NCBI RefSeq assembly: GCF_000374445.1
Contig: NZ_KB894419.1
Coordinates: 62,001 to 126,000 of the forward strand
Reading direction: 5' to 3'
DNA: 64,000 bases
Origin: Actinokineospora enzanensis DSM 44649
GTDB taxonomy: Bacteria > Actinomycetota > Actinomycetes > Mycobacteriales > Pseudonocardiaceae
The notes beneath the pieces were generated by a model. That model was not told the origin of the DNA. It made no database searches and saw nothing but the letters and a program-made list of their open reading frames with translations. Positions 53,342 to 61,928 of the stretch are shown in pieces (the first letter of the stretch is position 1; every line of letters begins with the position of its first letter). The position numbers were made by a program, and so were the translations under genes.

Positions 53342-54709
53342 TTACAGGCCGATGACGGGCGGGGCGGCGGTGAGGTCCGAGGTGGTGAACGGGTCGTCCT
53401 CCAGCGGCACGCGCCGACGGTGCTCGCCGTCCTCCTCCTCGTCGCGGGCGCCGGGTGGCACGCCGTAGCCGTTGCGGCCGCGGCCGTTCGGGTCGTTGAA
53501 GCCGTTCGCACGGCCGAAACGGCTCGCGCCACGGCGGCCGTCGCGGCCAAGGCCGGAGCCGGGACCGCCCGCGCCGCCGAAACCGGAGCCGCGGCCCGCG
53601 CCACCGCGGGAGCGGCCGCCGTCGGCGCCGACGCGGCCCGCGCCGAAACCGGAGCCGGGGGCGCCGAGACGACCGGCGGCCGGACCGCCGCGGCCCGCGC
53701 CGAACGGGAAGCCGCCGAGGCCGAGGTTCGCCGCGTTCGGGCCGTTCAGGCCAGGGTTCAGGCCGTTCGAGCCGAACCCGCCGGGCAGCTGGCCACCCGG
53801 GCCGAAGTTGGTAAGACCGCGCCAGCGGCCCTCCCAGCCGGAGTCGAAGCCCGGCGCGAACGACGGGGTGGTGCCCTGGCTGGGCGCGCCCGGGTAGCTC
53901 GTCGGCGGGGGTGGCGGTGGGGTCAGCCGCGGGTCGTGCGGGGTCGGCGGCAGGGTGACGCCGGGGCCGGGGACGCCGGTGCGCGGCGGCGTGGGCTGGA
54001 TCGGGGTGCGGCCGGGGTCGACCCCGTCGGACGGGGTGCCGAAGCGCGGGGTGCTGCCGTCGATGCCGAGCACGGCCGTCTCGAAGCGCTGCATCGTCTG
54101 CACGGCCTTGCGCTTCATCTTCTTCTTGTTGCTGCCGAAGCCGAACGCGCTGGCGATGCCGCCGATCGCGGCGCCGAAGGCCGCGCCGACCGGGCCGCCG
54201 ACCGCGAAGCCAGCGGCCGCGCCGCCGCCCGCGGTCGCCATGAACGGGCTGCTGGGCGAGCCGCCGGGCATGGTGCTCTGCGCCGAGCGCAGCGCGCCGC
54301 CCGCGTCCTGGATCGGTTCGGCCATCTGCTGGGCTGTGCCGCCGAGCTGGGACACCCAGGACGCGTTGCTCACCACGACCCGGGAGGCGTCCTCGGACGC
54401 GCTGCCGGACCAGAACTGCATGAGCCGCGACAGCGACCGCGACAGGTCCCGCGACGCCTGGCCCACCCGCTGGCCGTGCCGGGCCCACTCCTGGGCCAGC
54501 ATGTCCAGCTGGGCGGCGTTCGCCTGGTCGCCGACCATGCGCTGCAGGGACTTCAACGAGTAGCCGTCCCAGTGCACGCCACCGGTCACATAGCTGTCGT
54601 CCACCTCGCGACCGCGTCGGTGGTCCTGCTCCTGCGCGGCCCGGGCGGCGGCCGCCCGCTCGACCTGCGCCGCGTACCGCTCCGCCAACCCCGCCAGACC
54701 GGCGATCAT
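53342..54709 (-). CDS. PPE-like type VII substrate with Gly/Pro-rich tail (module B)
   Basis: 455 residues. The N-terminal helical domain, about residues 40-160 (WDGYSLKSLQRMVGDQANAA, LMQFWSGSASEDASRV), resembles the WXG/PPE helical bundle with a W-S-G turn. A small hydrophobic Gly/Ala region and a basic NKKKMKRKAVQ segment follow, then about 230 residues of Pro- and Gly/Arg-rich low complexity. It ends in GEHRRRVPLEDDPF...APPVIGL, shared with its paralogue at 58008-59114. GGGAGGGG precedes the ATG. Confidence 0.75.
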   Translation of the reverse strand: MIAGLAGLAERYAAQVERAAAARAAQEQDHRRGREVDDSYVTGGVHWDGYSLKSLQRMVGDQANAAQLDMLAQEWARHGQRVGQASRDLSRSLSRLMQFWSGSASEDASRVVVSNASWVSQLGGTAQQMAEPIQDAGGALRSAQSTMPGGSPSSPFMATAGGGAAAGFAVGGPVGAAFGAAIGGIASAFGFGSNKKKMKRKAVQTMQRFETAVLGIDGSTPRFGTPSDGVDPGRTPIQPTPPRTGVPGPGVTLPPTPHDPRLTPPPPPPTSYPGAPSQGTTPSFAPGFDSGWEGRWRGLTNFGPGGQLPGGFGSNGLNPGLNGPNAANLGLGGFPFGAGRGGPAAGRLGAPGSGFGAGRVGADGGRSRGGAGRGSGFGGAGGPGSGLGRDGRRGASRFGRANGFNDPNGRGRNGYGVPPGARDEEEDGEHRRRVPLEDDPFTTSDLTAAPPVIGL

Positions 54710-54920
54710 GCCCGTGCCCCTCCCTCGGCCCGGGATTCGCCGGGCTGGGTAGCTGCCTCGTATGGCTGCTCTGTCTTTGAACTGCTCTTTCCCGCCGCGT
54801 TCCCGCCTGCGCCCCCAGCGGACACGGTAACCGATAGCGCTGACGATTCGGGAGAAAACCCCGAGCGGACTGCCCCTCCGGACATCCGGCGCAACGTCCG
54901 CGCGGCCGGACGGCCCACGC

Positions 54921-55760
54921 CTACCACCGCAGCTCCGTGGCCATCGAGCGAAACTCGGCGCGCAGCTCGTCGCGGGTCAGCGGGTTGACGCTCATCCAGT
55001 CACCGGTCGACTCGCCCGCGAGCCGGAACCGGCCCCGCGCGGTGTCCAGCCAGCGCAGCTCGTCGGCGGCCCTGGTCCACTCGCCCGCATACCCACCGCG
55101 AACGGCCAGCCCTGCCTGGCCGTTGCCCAGCACCGGCTGCAGGTGCGTGCTCATCCGCCGCGCGGTCTGCTCGTCGATCCCGTTCGCGCGCAACAGCCGA
55201 TCAATCTCGTCGGCACTGAACCGGCGCGGCGCACCATCCCGTTCGGTCGCGTTCTCAATTGTCCGGTGCACCTCGTCCAACCCGCGCCGAGGCAGGCTGA
55301 ACGGCGCGACCAGGGCGGCGTCCAAAGGGGGCACCAGGGTGAGTAATCGCTCGACCGCGTCGTGCACGGACAGCGCCAACAGGTGCACGCGCGCGCCCGC
55401 CGTCCGGTCCTGACGCACCAACAGCGCGTCCTCGCGCAGTGCCAACACTACCGCCGCCCGCACCTGACCACGCCGGGCGACCAGCACGTCCAACGCCCCG
55501 GCCCCCTCACGCAGCAGGTGCACGAAATCCGCCGCCACCCCGCGCGGCCCCCGGTGATCGGCCAGCCCCCGCTGCACCAGATCGATCCGCGCCGACCGGA
55601 ACGCCACCCGCCGGTCGCCCGCCACCCGCACCCGCAGCGGAAACGGCGGCGGCACCTCGGCGAACGTGCACAGCAGCTCGACCTCGGTCGGGTGCAGCCA
55701 CGCCTCGACCCCACCCCGGTACACCGGGTCGGAGTCCAGGCCGGTCGGCAAGGGTGTCAC
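54921..55760 (-). CDS. ESX secretion-associated protein EspG-like (module A)
   Basis: 279 residues, EspG-like: LHPTEVELLCTFAEVPPPFP, HLQPVLGNGQAGLAVRGG, DWMSVNPLTRDELRAEF. The GTG start overlaps the stop of the Pro-rich WXG-like gene (GTGA). It is a paralogue of the gene at 52061-52861, and both end the same three-gene order. Probable chaperone of the upstream substrate pair. Confidence 0.87.
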   Translation of the reverse strand: MTPLPTGLDSDPVYRGGVEAWLHPTEVELLCTFAEVPPPFPLRVRVAGDRRVAFRSARIDLVQRGLADHRGPRGVAADFVHLLREGAGALDVLVARRGQVRAAVVLALREDALLVRQDRTAGARVHLLALSVHDAVERLLTLVPPLDAALVAPFSLPRRGLDEVHRTIENATERDGAPRRFSADEIDRLLRANGIDEQTARRMSTHLQPVLGNGQAGLAVRGGYAGEWTRAADELRWLDTARGRFRLAGESTGDWMSVNPLTRDELRAEFRSMATELRW

Positions 55761-57994
55761 CCGCCCACACCCTGGTCGTGCCGGGCGATGTCGTCCTGGT
55801 TGCCCTCGTCGACGTCCCGGTACCCGTCGCGGATCTTCTCCGCGCTCTCGATGAACTGGTCCATCCGGCGCATCGCCTCGGCCAGCAGCCCGCGCAGCCC
55901 GTTGGACCCGTTGAGCCGGTCGTCGAACTTCTTCGCCAGCTGCTGCCCGACCGGACTCGTCCCCAACTTGGGCGTGTGCGCGTCACCCTGCATCCGCTCC
56001 ACCCGCGACTGCACGGCGGCGAGCCCGAACCGGGCGGAACTCACGGCCACGCTGAACCCGCGCAGCTTGTCCAGATCGACATCCCAGAAGCCGGTGGAGT
56101 TCGCGGGCTTCCCGTCGGCCGGGGCGGCCGTCGTCGGGTGCGCGGAGTCCGGCCGCGCCGCACTCGGATCGACACCGTCCGGAGTGGTCGCGTCCTTGCC
56201 GGGGCCCTGGTTGCCGGGATGCGCGCTGTCCGGGTGCGTGCCATCCGGACTGGTGACGTTCGGGTGGTCGTGCTTGTGGCTGGGGAAGGTGAAAGCGTCG
56301 TCGCCCTTGCCCGGGTGCCCGGCTTCGGGTCCGCCCGGGGTCGAGGTGATCGGTGTCCCCGGCTTGTTCGACCCACTGGACGACCCGGGACCGTGCCCGG
56401 GAACCGAGCTATGTGGACCGCTGTGCGGGTTCGGCACCGAGCCACCCACCCCGGGCTGCACCGCCGCATCCGGCGGCACCACACCACCGGGCGGCACGGG
56501 GGTGTTCGGCGGCGGGCTGCCCGCTCCCGGGTGCGTGGGAACGGTACCGACCCCGGGATCCGTCGACACCGGACCGGCGCCGGGGTGGTGCGGCGCGGGG
56601 ACCGTTGACGGATCGGGCGCCTGGCCGGGAGCGTTGGCCACCGGGCCGGTGCCGGGCTGCGGCCCCGGGATCGTGGACGGGTCCGGTGTCGGCTGCTGGC
56701 CGGGCGTCGTGGCGAGGGGTCCGGAGCCTGCGGACGGGTCGGGGGTCGGATTCGGTGTGGAGCCGGGTCCCGACGACGGATCGGGCCCGGGGGCTCCCGG
56801 GGGTGGAGTCTGCGCCGATGGATCGGGAGTCGGGGTGGGCCCGGAGCCGGGTGTCGGGCTGGGGGCCGTTCCCGGAGGCGGGGTGACTCCCGCCGACGGG
56901 TCAGGACTGGGCGCAGGAATGCCTGCGGCCGGGGGCTGGGAGGGCATCGGGGTCAGGACCGTGGATAAGTCCGGTCCGGTGCCGGTGGCTGGCGGTGTGA
57001 AGACCGAGGACGGGTCCGGTGCCGGAACCGGGTTGGGTGTGGGGCCGGGCACCGGGGCCGGGCTGGGTGCGGGCACGGGGTTGGGCGTGGGCCCCGGCAC
57101 AGGTGCCGGAACCGGGTGCGGAGTCGGCCCGGGTACCGGTCCCGGCGTAGGCCCTGGAATCGGGCTCGGCGCGGGTCCGGGGAGCGGCGCGGGGTTCGGC
57201 GAGGGCACCGGGTTCGGTGTCGGGCCGGGCACCGGGTTCGGGCCGGGCGCCGGGATGGGATTGGGGGCTGGCCCGGGTACCGGGCTGGGGTTCGGCGATG
57301 GGATCGGACTGGGCGGCGAAGCGCCGAGATCCGGCGCCTGGACCGCGCTGCCCGGATCGGGAGTCGAAGCCGAACTCGGCATCGTGCTGCCCAGGCCCGA
57401 GGTCGAGCTGGAAGCGGGCATCGTGCCGCCCAGGCCATGGGCTGGGCCGGGACCCGGCAGCGCCGCGCCGCCCAGACCGTGAGCAGGCCCGGGGCCCGGA
57501 AGTGCTGTGCCGCCTAGGCCATGGGCTGGGCTGGGGCCCGGCAGTGTGCTGCCCAGACCGTGGGCCGGGCCGGAGCTCCGGAGCACGCTGCCCAGGTCAG
57601 GGCCCGCGCCGAAACTCGGTGCCGTGGTGCCCAGGGCAGACCGGCCGAGGCTTGGCGCCATGCCGCCCAGAGGTGGGATCGGCAGGGCTGTGGAAACCGT
57701 GGCGGCTTGGTCCGAGGGGACCGGGCCAGGGCGCTGGCGTGTGCTGCCCAGGTCAGAGTCCGTGTCGGAACTCGGTGTCGTGTCGCCTGTGGCCGATCGG
57801 CCGAGGCTTGGCGCCGTGCCGCCCAGGGGTGGGATCGGCAGGGCTGTGGAGACCGTGGTGGCCTGGTCCGGGAGGACCGGGTCGGAGATCGAACCCGAGA
57901 TGGAGCCCGAGGTCAGGTCCACCGCGTGCGGGGTCGGCATCGGGAAGACCTCGGTCGCCTGGGTGGGCGGGTTGGGCTGGTCGAAGTCGCGCAT
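55757..57994 (-). CDS. 745-residue Pro-rich protein with C-terminal WXG/ESX-like domain (module A)
   Basis: Residues 1-635 are low complexity: near-identical STALPIPPLGG-type blocks at the N-terminus, four PAHGLGG repeats, then long stretches of NPVPGPTPNPVPAP-type repeats and a Ser/His/Asp-rich linker. Residues 636-745 (FWDVDLDKLRGF, LGTSPVGQQL, AEAMRRMDQFIESAEKIRDG) match the whole small WXG-like protein of module B. GAGGAGG lies 9 nt before the ATG. No signal peptide or membrane helix. It may be a secreted surface-spanning fibre or spacer exported with the PPE-like partner; that is inference. Confidence 0.75.
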   Translation of the reverse strand: MRDFDQPNPPTQATEVFPMPTPHAVDLTSGSISGSISDPVLPDQATTVSTALPIPPLGGTAPSLGRSATGDTTPSSDTDSDLGSTRQRPGPVPSDQAATVSTALPIPPLGGMAPSLGRSALGTTAPSFGAGPDLGSVLRSSGPAHGLGSTLPGPSPAHGLGGTALPGPGPAHGLGGAALPGPGPAHGLGGTMPASSSTSGLGSTMPSSASTPDPGSAVQAPDLGASPPSPIPSPNPSPVPGPAPNPIPAPGPNPVPGPTPNPVPSPNPAPLPGPAPSPIPGPTPGPVPGPTPHPVPAPVPGPTPNPVPAPSPAPVPGPTPNPVPAPDPSSVFTPPATGTGPDLSTVLTPMPSQPPAAGIPAPSPDPSAGVTPPPGTAPSPTPGSGPTPTPDPSAQTPPPGAPGPDPSSGPGSTPNPTPDPSAGSGPLATTPGQQPTPDPSTIPGPQPGTGPVANAPGQAPDPSTVPAPHHPGAGPVSTDPGVGTVPTHPGAGSPPPNTPVPPGGVVPPDAAVQPGVGGSVPNPHSGPHSSVPGHGPGSSSGSNKPGTPITSTPGGPEAGHPGKGDDAFTFPSHKHDHPNVTSPDGTHPDSAHPGNQGPGKDATTPDGVDPSAARPDSAHPTTAAPADGKPANSTGFWDVDLDKLRGFSVAVSSARFGLAAVQSRVERMQGDAHTPKLGTSPVGQQLAKKFDDRLNGSNGLRGLLAEAMRRMDQFIESAEKIRDGYRDVDEGNQDDIARHDQGVGG
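57642..57880. repeat. Direct repeat, about 83 bp, at 156-bp spacing inside the Pro-rich gene
   Basis: The segment starting CGGCCGAGGCTTGGCGCC at 57642 recurs at 57798 with roughly 88-90 percent identity for about 83 bp. The spacing is 52 codons, so it keeps frame and encodes the repeated STALPIPPLGG block. Confidence 0.75.
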
Positions 57995-58007
57995 GTCGGT
58001 CGCCTCC

Positions 58008-59114
58008 TCAGAGTCCGATTACCGGGGGCGATGCCTTCTGGTCCAGGGCGAACGGGTCTTCCGCGTCGTACGGGTAGCGCCTGCGGTGTTCGCCCGCGCT
58101 GTCGCCGTGGCCGCCCATGCCGCCCGCGCCCATCGGCATGCCGCCGCCCATGCCCGTGCCGGAGCCCGCGCCGCCCGTGCTCGCGGCTGCGGGGACGTTG
58201 CCGGGGCTGAAGGTGCGGGTGGGGCCGCTGGCCAGGGCTTCGGTGGCGCCGACCGCGCCGCCCACGCCGAGGGGACGGGCGTCGCCTGAGGCCGGGGCGC
58301 CGCCGATGGCCGCGGAGCCGCCGTAGCCTGCGGATGTGCCCGTGCCCGGGTGGCCGGGGGCGTTGTCGAAGCTCTGGACGGCGGTGCCCGGGTCGCTGCC
58401 GTTGGCGGTGAGCATGGCCCAGCGCATCTCGATGTCGGTGATGTACGAGACCGGGGTCTGCGGGGGCGGGGGCAGCGCGGGGCCGGGGTCCTGTGGGTGC
58501 TCGTGCAGCACCGTGTCGCGGGCCTCGAATGCCGGGGTGGCGCGGTCGATGCCGATGGCGGCGCCCTCGAAGCGCTTCATCGCCTCCACGGCCATCGCCT
58601 TGAGCTTGGCCTGTTCCTGTTCGGCGGTGAACGCGCTCTGCGTGCCCGCGGCCGTGCCGGAGATGGCCGAGACCAGCGGGCCGCCGGACTGCAGGGCGCG
58701 GGCGGCGCTGTCGGCGGCCTGCGCGGGCGGTACCGGGGGCTTGGTCGGCAGGTCCGGCATGGCGTCCTGGGCGGCCTTCAGCGCGCCTGCCGCCTCCTGG
58801 ATCGGGTCGCCGATCTGCTTGGCCGTCTCGCCGAGGTCGGACACCCACTGCGCGTTCAGCGCCACATCGTGCCTGGCCTGCTCGGCGGCGCTGCCCGACC
58901 AGTAGTTCATCAGCTCGTCCAGGGCGGTCGACAGCACGTCGGCGGCGTCCACCACCTCGGTGCCCGCCGCCCGCCAGTCGTCGGCCAGGCGCTCCAGCTG
59001 TGGGGCGCTCGCCTGGTCGGTGACCATCTTGACCAGCTGTTCCAGCGAGCAGGACTCCCAGTTGTAGCCCGCGGTGACGTACTCGTCCCGGCCTTGCTGC
59101 TGCCCACCTGCCAT
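58008..59114 (-). CDS. PPE-like type VII substrate (module A)
   Basis: 368 residues. The N-terminal helical domain (YNWESCSLEQLVKMVTDQAS, LDELMNYWSGSAAEQARHDV) aligns with the module B protein, with the same W-S-G turn. An Ala-rich helical part and a Gly/Ser/Ala-rich region follow. It ends GEHRRRYPYDAEDPF...SPPVIGL. ATG 59114 is chosen because GGGGAGA lies 8 nt upstream; a GTG at 59147 is longer. It is the first gene of the six-gene ESX-like run. Confidence 0.75.
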   Translation of the reverse strand: MAGGQQQGRDEYVTAGYNWESCSLEQLVKMVTDQASAPQLERLADDWRAAGTEVVDAADVLSTALDELMNYWSGSAAEQARHDVALNAQWVSDLGETAKQIGDPIQEAAGALKAAQDAMPDLPTKPPVPPAQAADSAARALQSGGPLVSAISGTAAGTQSAFTAEQEQAKLKAMAVEAMKRFEGAAIGIDRATPAFEARDTVLHEHPQDPGPALPPPPQTPVSYITDIEMRWAMLTANGSDPGTAVQSFDNAPGHPGTGTSAGYGGSAAIGGAPASGDARPLGVGGAVGATEALASGPTRTFSPGNVPAAASTGGAGSGTGMGGGMPMGAGGMGGHGDSAGEHRRRYPYDAEDPFALDQKASPPVIGL

Positions 59115-59406
59115 CGCTGTTCTCCCCTCGGTGGTTGCCCGGACCACCGTCCCCTACGACACCCGCGGACGTTCGCTCCCGCCGGTCACGCTATCCGGTC
59201 GGACGCACACCCGGCACCGGTAGTTCCCTCCCGGTCACTCCTCGTTCCACACACCTCTATCGATACCGGTGGAATCGCGCAAGACGTCTTTTCCCCGCCT
59301 TCGTACCAGCCACCCATGACCGGCCGTCGAACCACGCGGATTCACTCGTACGGCCTAGCGTCACCGAATGTTCACCTACCACCGGTGTCCACCGCCGACA
59401 AATACG

Positions 59407-60455
59407 TCACGGGGTTACCGCCGATGGTTGCGCCTTCTGCACCACCTGGTCGGCGAAGTTGTCCAGCAGGCGGGTGCCGACCTCCTGGGAATATCCCAGT
59501 ACCAACGCGAACAACAGCAGCGCCGCGTGGTTGCCGATCGGGTCGTGCAGCAGGCCGGTGCGCAGCACCAGCACCCCCACCACGGCCAGGATCGCGCCGA
59601 GCATGATCTTCACCAGCGCTTGGTACGGGGTCAGCGAGTACGGCACCACGCTCGGCTTGCTGCGCAACAACAACACCACCACCGCGATCGACGCGCCAAG
59701 CACGCCCATCAGCTGCAACCACCACACGTCACCGCTGGACGGCGCGGACCCGCCGGTCGGGCAGACCAGCGCCGTGCCCTGGCCGAGGCACAGCGGCAGC
59801 ATGCGCTCGTGCAGCGCGGTCAGCCAGCCGATGGTCAGGTTCACTGCGAGCAGCAGCAGGCCGAACAGGATGATCCGGTTCCGCAGGCTGCGCACGGCCG
59901 CGGCCGCGTCGTCCGTCACGCTGTGCGCGGCCCGCAGCGCGCTGAGCACCATTACCCGCTGGGTGGCGTCGTCCAGCCCGTCGAAGGTGGTCGGATCCAG
60001 CGCCTGCCAATGCGGGTTCTTCTCGTCCAGCTTGCGGCCCACCACCCCGCGCACGTACGGCAGCCTGCCCGGCAGGTCCGGGGCCGAGGAGACCAGCAGC
60101 TCCTCGGCCAGGTGGATTGCCCGCCAGGCGCGCTCGATGCTGGATCCCGAGTACCAGCGGCGCAGCCTGCTGCGCGCGGTCGCGGCCCGTGCGGCGATCT
60201 CCATCGCGGTGTGCACCGCGCCCGGGACCGGGGCGTCCGCCGGTCGATGTCCGACTGCAACCGCTGCAACCGTTCCGCGACGATCATCCGCCAGGCGGAC
60301 GACGGGTGCAGCCGCTCGACCCGTTGCGACCAATCGGGTCCCGCCGCGACCGGATCGGTTTCCGGCTCGGTAGTGGCATTCTCGACGTCCGCCGGGTGAT
60401 TTCCGTTGGGCGTCAACAGGTTCTCGGGCGCGGTCGCCCGCAGGTCCGAACTCAC
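59407..60455 (-). CDS. Membrane protein gene with an apparent 1-nt frameshift
   Basis: Two frames together make one sensible protein. Frame 1 from GTG 60455 (GGGGGGA 5 nt upstream) gives about 72 residues ending SAWRMIVAERLQRLQSDIDR. Frame 2 then continues DAPVPGAVHTAMEIAARAAT to the end with four transmembrane helices (IILFGLLLLAVNLTIGWLTA, LQLMGVLGASIAVVVLLL, VKIMLGAILAVVGVLVL, AALLLFALVLGYSQEV). The change lies near 60238-60245 in CGGCGG; one missing G would explain it. It could be a sequencing error, a real mutation or programmed slippage. The family was not recognised. Confidence 0.6.
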
Positions 60456-60569
60456 GCATTCCCCCCGCGATCGGGCGGACCCGCGAACCCCCGCGCGTCG
60501 AAGCACCCGACCCCTCCGGCTCGATGATCGCGCACCGCGCCGGGGGCATTACCCGGGTGTCCGATTTCC

Positions 60570-60671
60570 TCAGGTGTTGGGGGACTCCGCGAGGATCACG
60601 GTCACCACCGAGATCCACGTGACCACCACCGCGAGCAGCCAGAACTTCACATTGGTAAGCAACCGGACCAT
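60570..60671 (-). CDS. 33-residue single-pass membrane peptide
   Basis: ATG 60671 to TGA 60570 encodes a 33-residue peptide: a basic start (MVRLLTNVKF), one hydrophobic helix (WLLAVVVTWISVVTVILA) and a polar end. GGGAGG lies 7 nt upstream, a strong ribosome site. It stands alone between corA and the frameshifted membrane gene, both on the same strand. Too short for family assignment. Confidence 0.6.
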   Translation of the reverse strand: MVRLLTNVKFWLLAVVVTWISVVTVILAESPNT

Positions 60672-60738
60672 GGCGAAACCTCCCATCGAAGGGCGAACGG
60701 GGAAACTGGCTGTGGCCGAACGGTGAATCGTCGGTCGG

Positions 60739-61821
60739 CTACAGCCATCGGTTCTTGCGGAATATCCGGTACAGCACGATGCAGGCGAAGAAGATGACGA
60801 CCATCACCACGGGATAGCCGAACCGCCACTTCAGTTCCGGCATGTGCTCGAAGTTCATGCCGTACACGCCGACCACCATGGTGGGCACGGCGATGATCGC
60901 CGCCCAGGAGGTGATCTTGCGCATGTCGGTGTTCTGCTGCAGCGTGATCTTCGCCAGGGTCGCGTCCACGAGCGTGGTGAGCAGCTCGTCGAAGCTGGTG
61001 ACGCGTTCGGACACCGTGGTCAGGTGGTCGTCCACGTCGCGGAAGTAGGAGCGGACCTGCTCGGGCACCAGCGGCGAGCAGCCCTCGGCCAGCCGCCGCA
61101 GCGGGTTGGCCAGCGGCATCACCGCCCGGCGCAGCTCCAGGATCTCCCGCTTCATCAGGTACATCTGCTCGGCGCTGACCGGGCTGCGCGGCGCGAAGAC
61201 CGCCTTCTCGATCAGGTCGATGTCGTTCTCGAACGCGTCGGTGACCGCCATGTACGTGTCCACCACGTGGTCGGCGATCGCGTGCAGCACCGCGGCCGGT
61301 CCGGGCCGCAGCCGGTCCGGGGTCGACTCCAGCTCACCGCGCAGCTGGTGCAGCGCGGAATGCTTGCCGTGCCGGACGGTCACCACGTAGTCCGCGCCGA
61401 GAAAGGCCATGATCTCGCCGGTCTCGACGATCTCGTTGGCCGTGGTCGGCGACTCGTGCTCGACGTAGCGGACGGTCTTGAGGACCATGAACAGGTTGTC
61501 CTCGTAGCGTTCCAGCTTCGGCCGCTGGTGCGCGGTGACCGCGTCCTCCACGGCCAGCTCGTGCAGGCCGAACGTCTCGGCCACGCCCTGGATCTGCTCC
61601 TCGTCCGGCTCGTGCAGGCCGATCCAGACGAACCCCTCGCCGCGGCGGCGCACCTCGGCGACCGCGTCCACGTGCGTCCACCGGCCGGGCAGCCGGATGC
61701 CGTCCACGTAGACACCACAGTCGACCACGTACGCGGACAGCGGCACTGGGATGGGCGGCGCGGGCGGGCCCACGCGGTTGGCGCGGCCGCGCAGGCCGCC
61801 GAACGAGGGAATCGCGGGCAT
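60739..61821 (-). CDS. corA: CorA magnesium/cobalt transporter
   Basis: 360 residues. The large cytoplasmic domain (HEPDEEQIQGVAETFGLHELAVEDAV, KLERYEDNLFMVLKTV) is followed by two C-terminal helices with the channel signature VYGMNFEHMPE between them and the basic end RIFRKNRWL. ATG 61821 has GGAGG 5 nt upstream; the GTG at 61890 is less likely. It is in the Rv1239c position relative to sugC, apart from the 9.5-kb insertion. Confidence 0.93.
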   Translation of the reverse strand: MPAIPSFGGLRGRANRVGPPAPPIPVPLSAYVVDCGVYVDGIRLPGRWTHVDAVAEVRRRGEGFVWIGLHEPDEEQIQGVAETFGLHELAVEDAVTAHQRPKLERYEDNLFMVLKTVRYVEHESPTTANEIVETGEIMAFLGADYVVTVRHGKHSALHQLRGELESTPDRLRPGPAAVLHAIADHVVDTYMAVTDAFENDIDLIEKAVFAPRSPVSAEQMYLMKREILELRRAVMPLANPLRRLAEGCSPLVPEQVRSYFRDVDDHLTTVSERVTSFDELLTTLVDATLAKITLQQNTDMRKITSWAAIIAVPTMVVGVYGMNFEHMPELKWRFGYPVVMVVIFFACIVLYRIFRKNRWL

Positions 61822-61834
61822 CCGGACCTCCGAC

Positions 61835-61851
61835 GAAGACTCCGAGTCTTC
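61835..61851. promoter_or_regulatory. Inverted repeat just upstream of corA
   Basis: GAAGACT-CCG-AGTCTTC is a perfect 7-bp inverted repeat 14 bp before the corA start. It would form a hairpin next to the ribosome site and could tune translation. Confidence 0.35.
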
Positions 61852-61928
61852 CGCCGCTGGGCGCGGCGGACCGCGGGGCGCGCTGGGCACTCTCGCGGGG
61901 ACGGAGCGTCCCGGCCGGAACTGCGGGG

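Noticed and set aside
54706..54927. 73-codon frame between EspG-like and PPE-like genes
   Set aside because: Ser/Ala/Gly-rich, no ribosome site, no neighbour logic; treated as intergenic.
53420..54988. Large plus-strand frame opposite the PPE-like gene
   Set aside because: Composition (Ala/Arg/Val-rich without structure) is that of an antisense shadow of Gly/Pro codons.
55362..57482. 706-codon plus-strand frame opposite the Pro-rich gene, Gly-rich like a PE_PGRS protein
   Set aside because: The Gly-rich look is the complement of Pro codons. The minus frame has the ribosome site, overlapping start/stop codons with EspG and the WXG-like domain.
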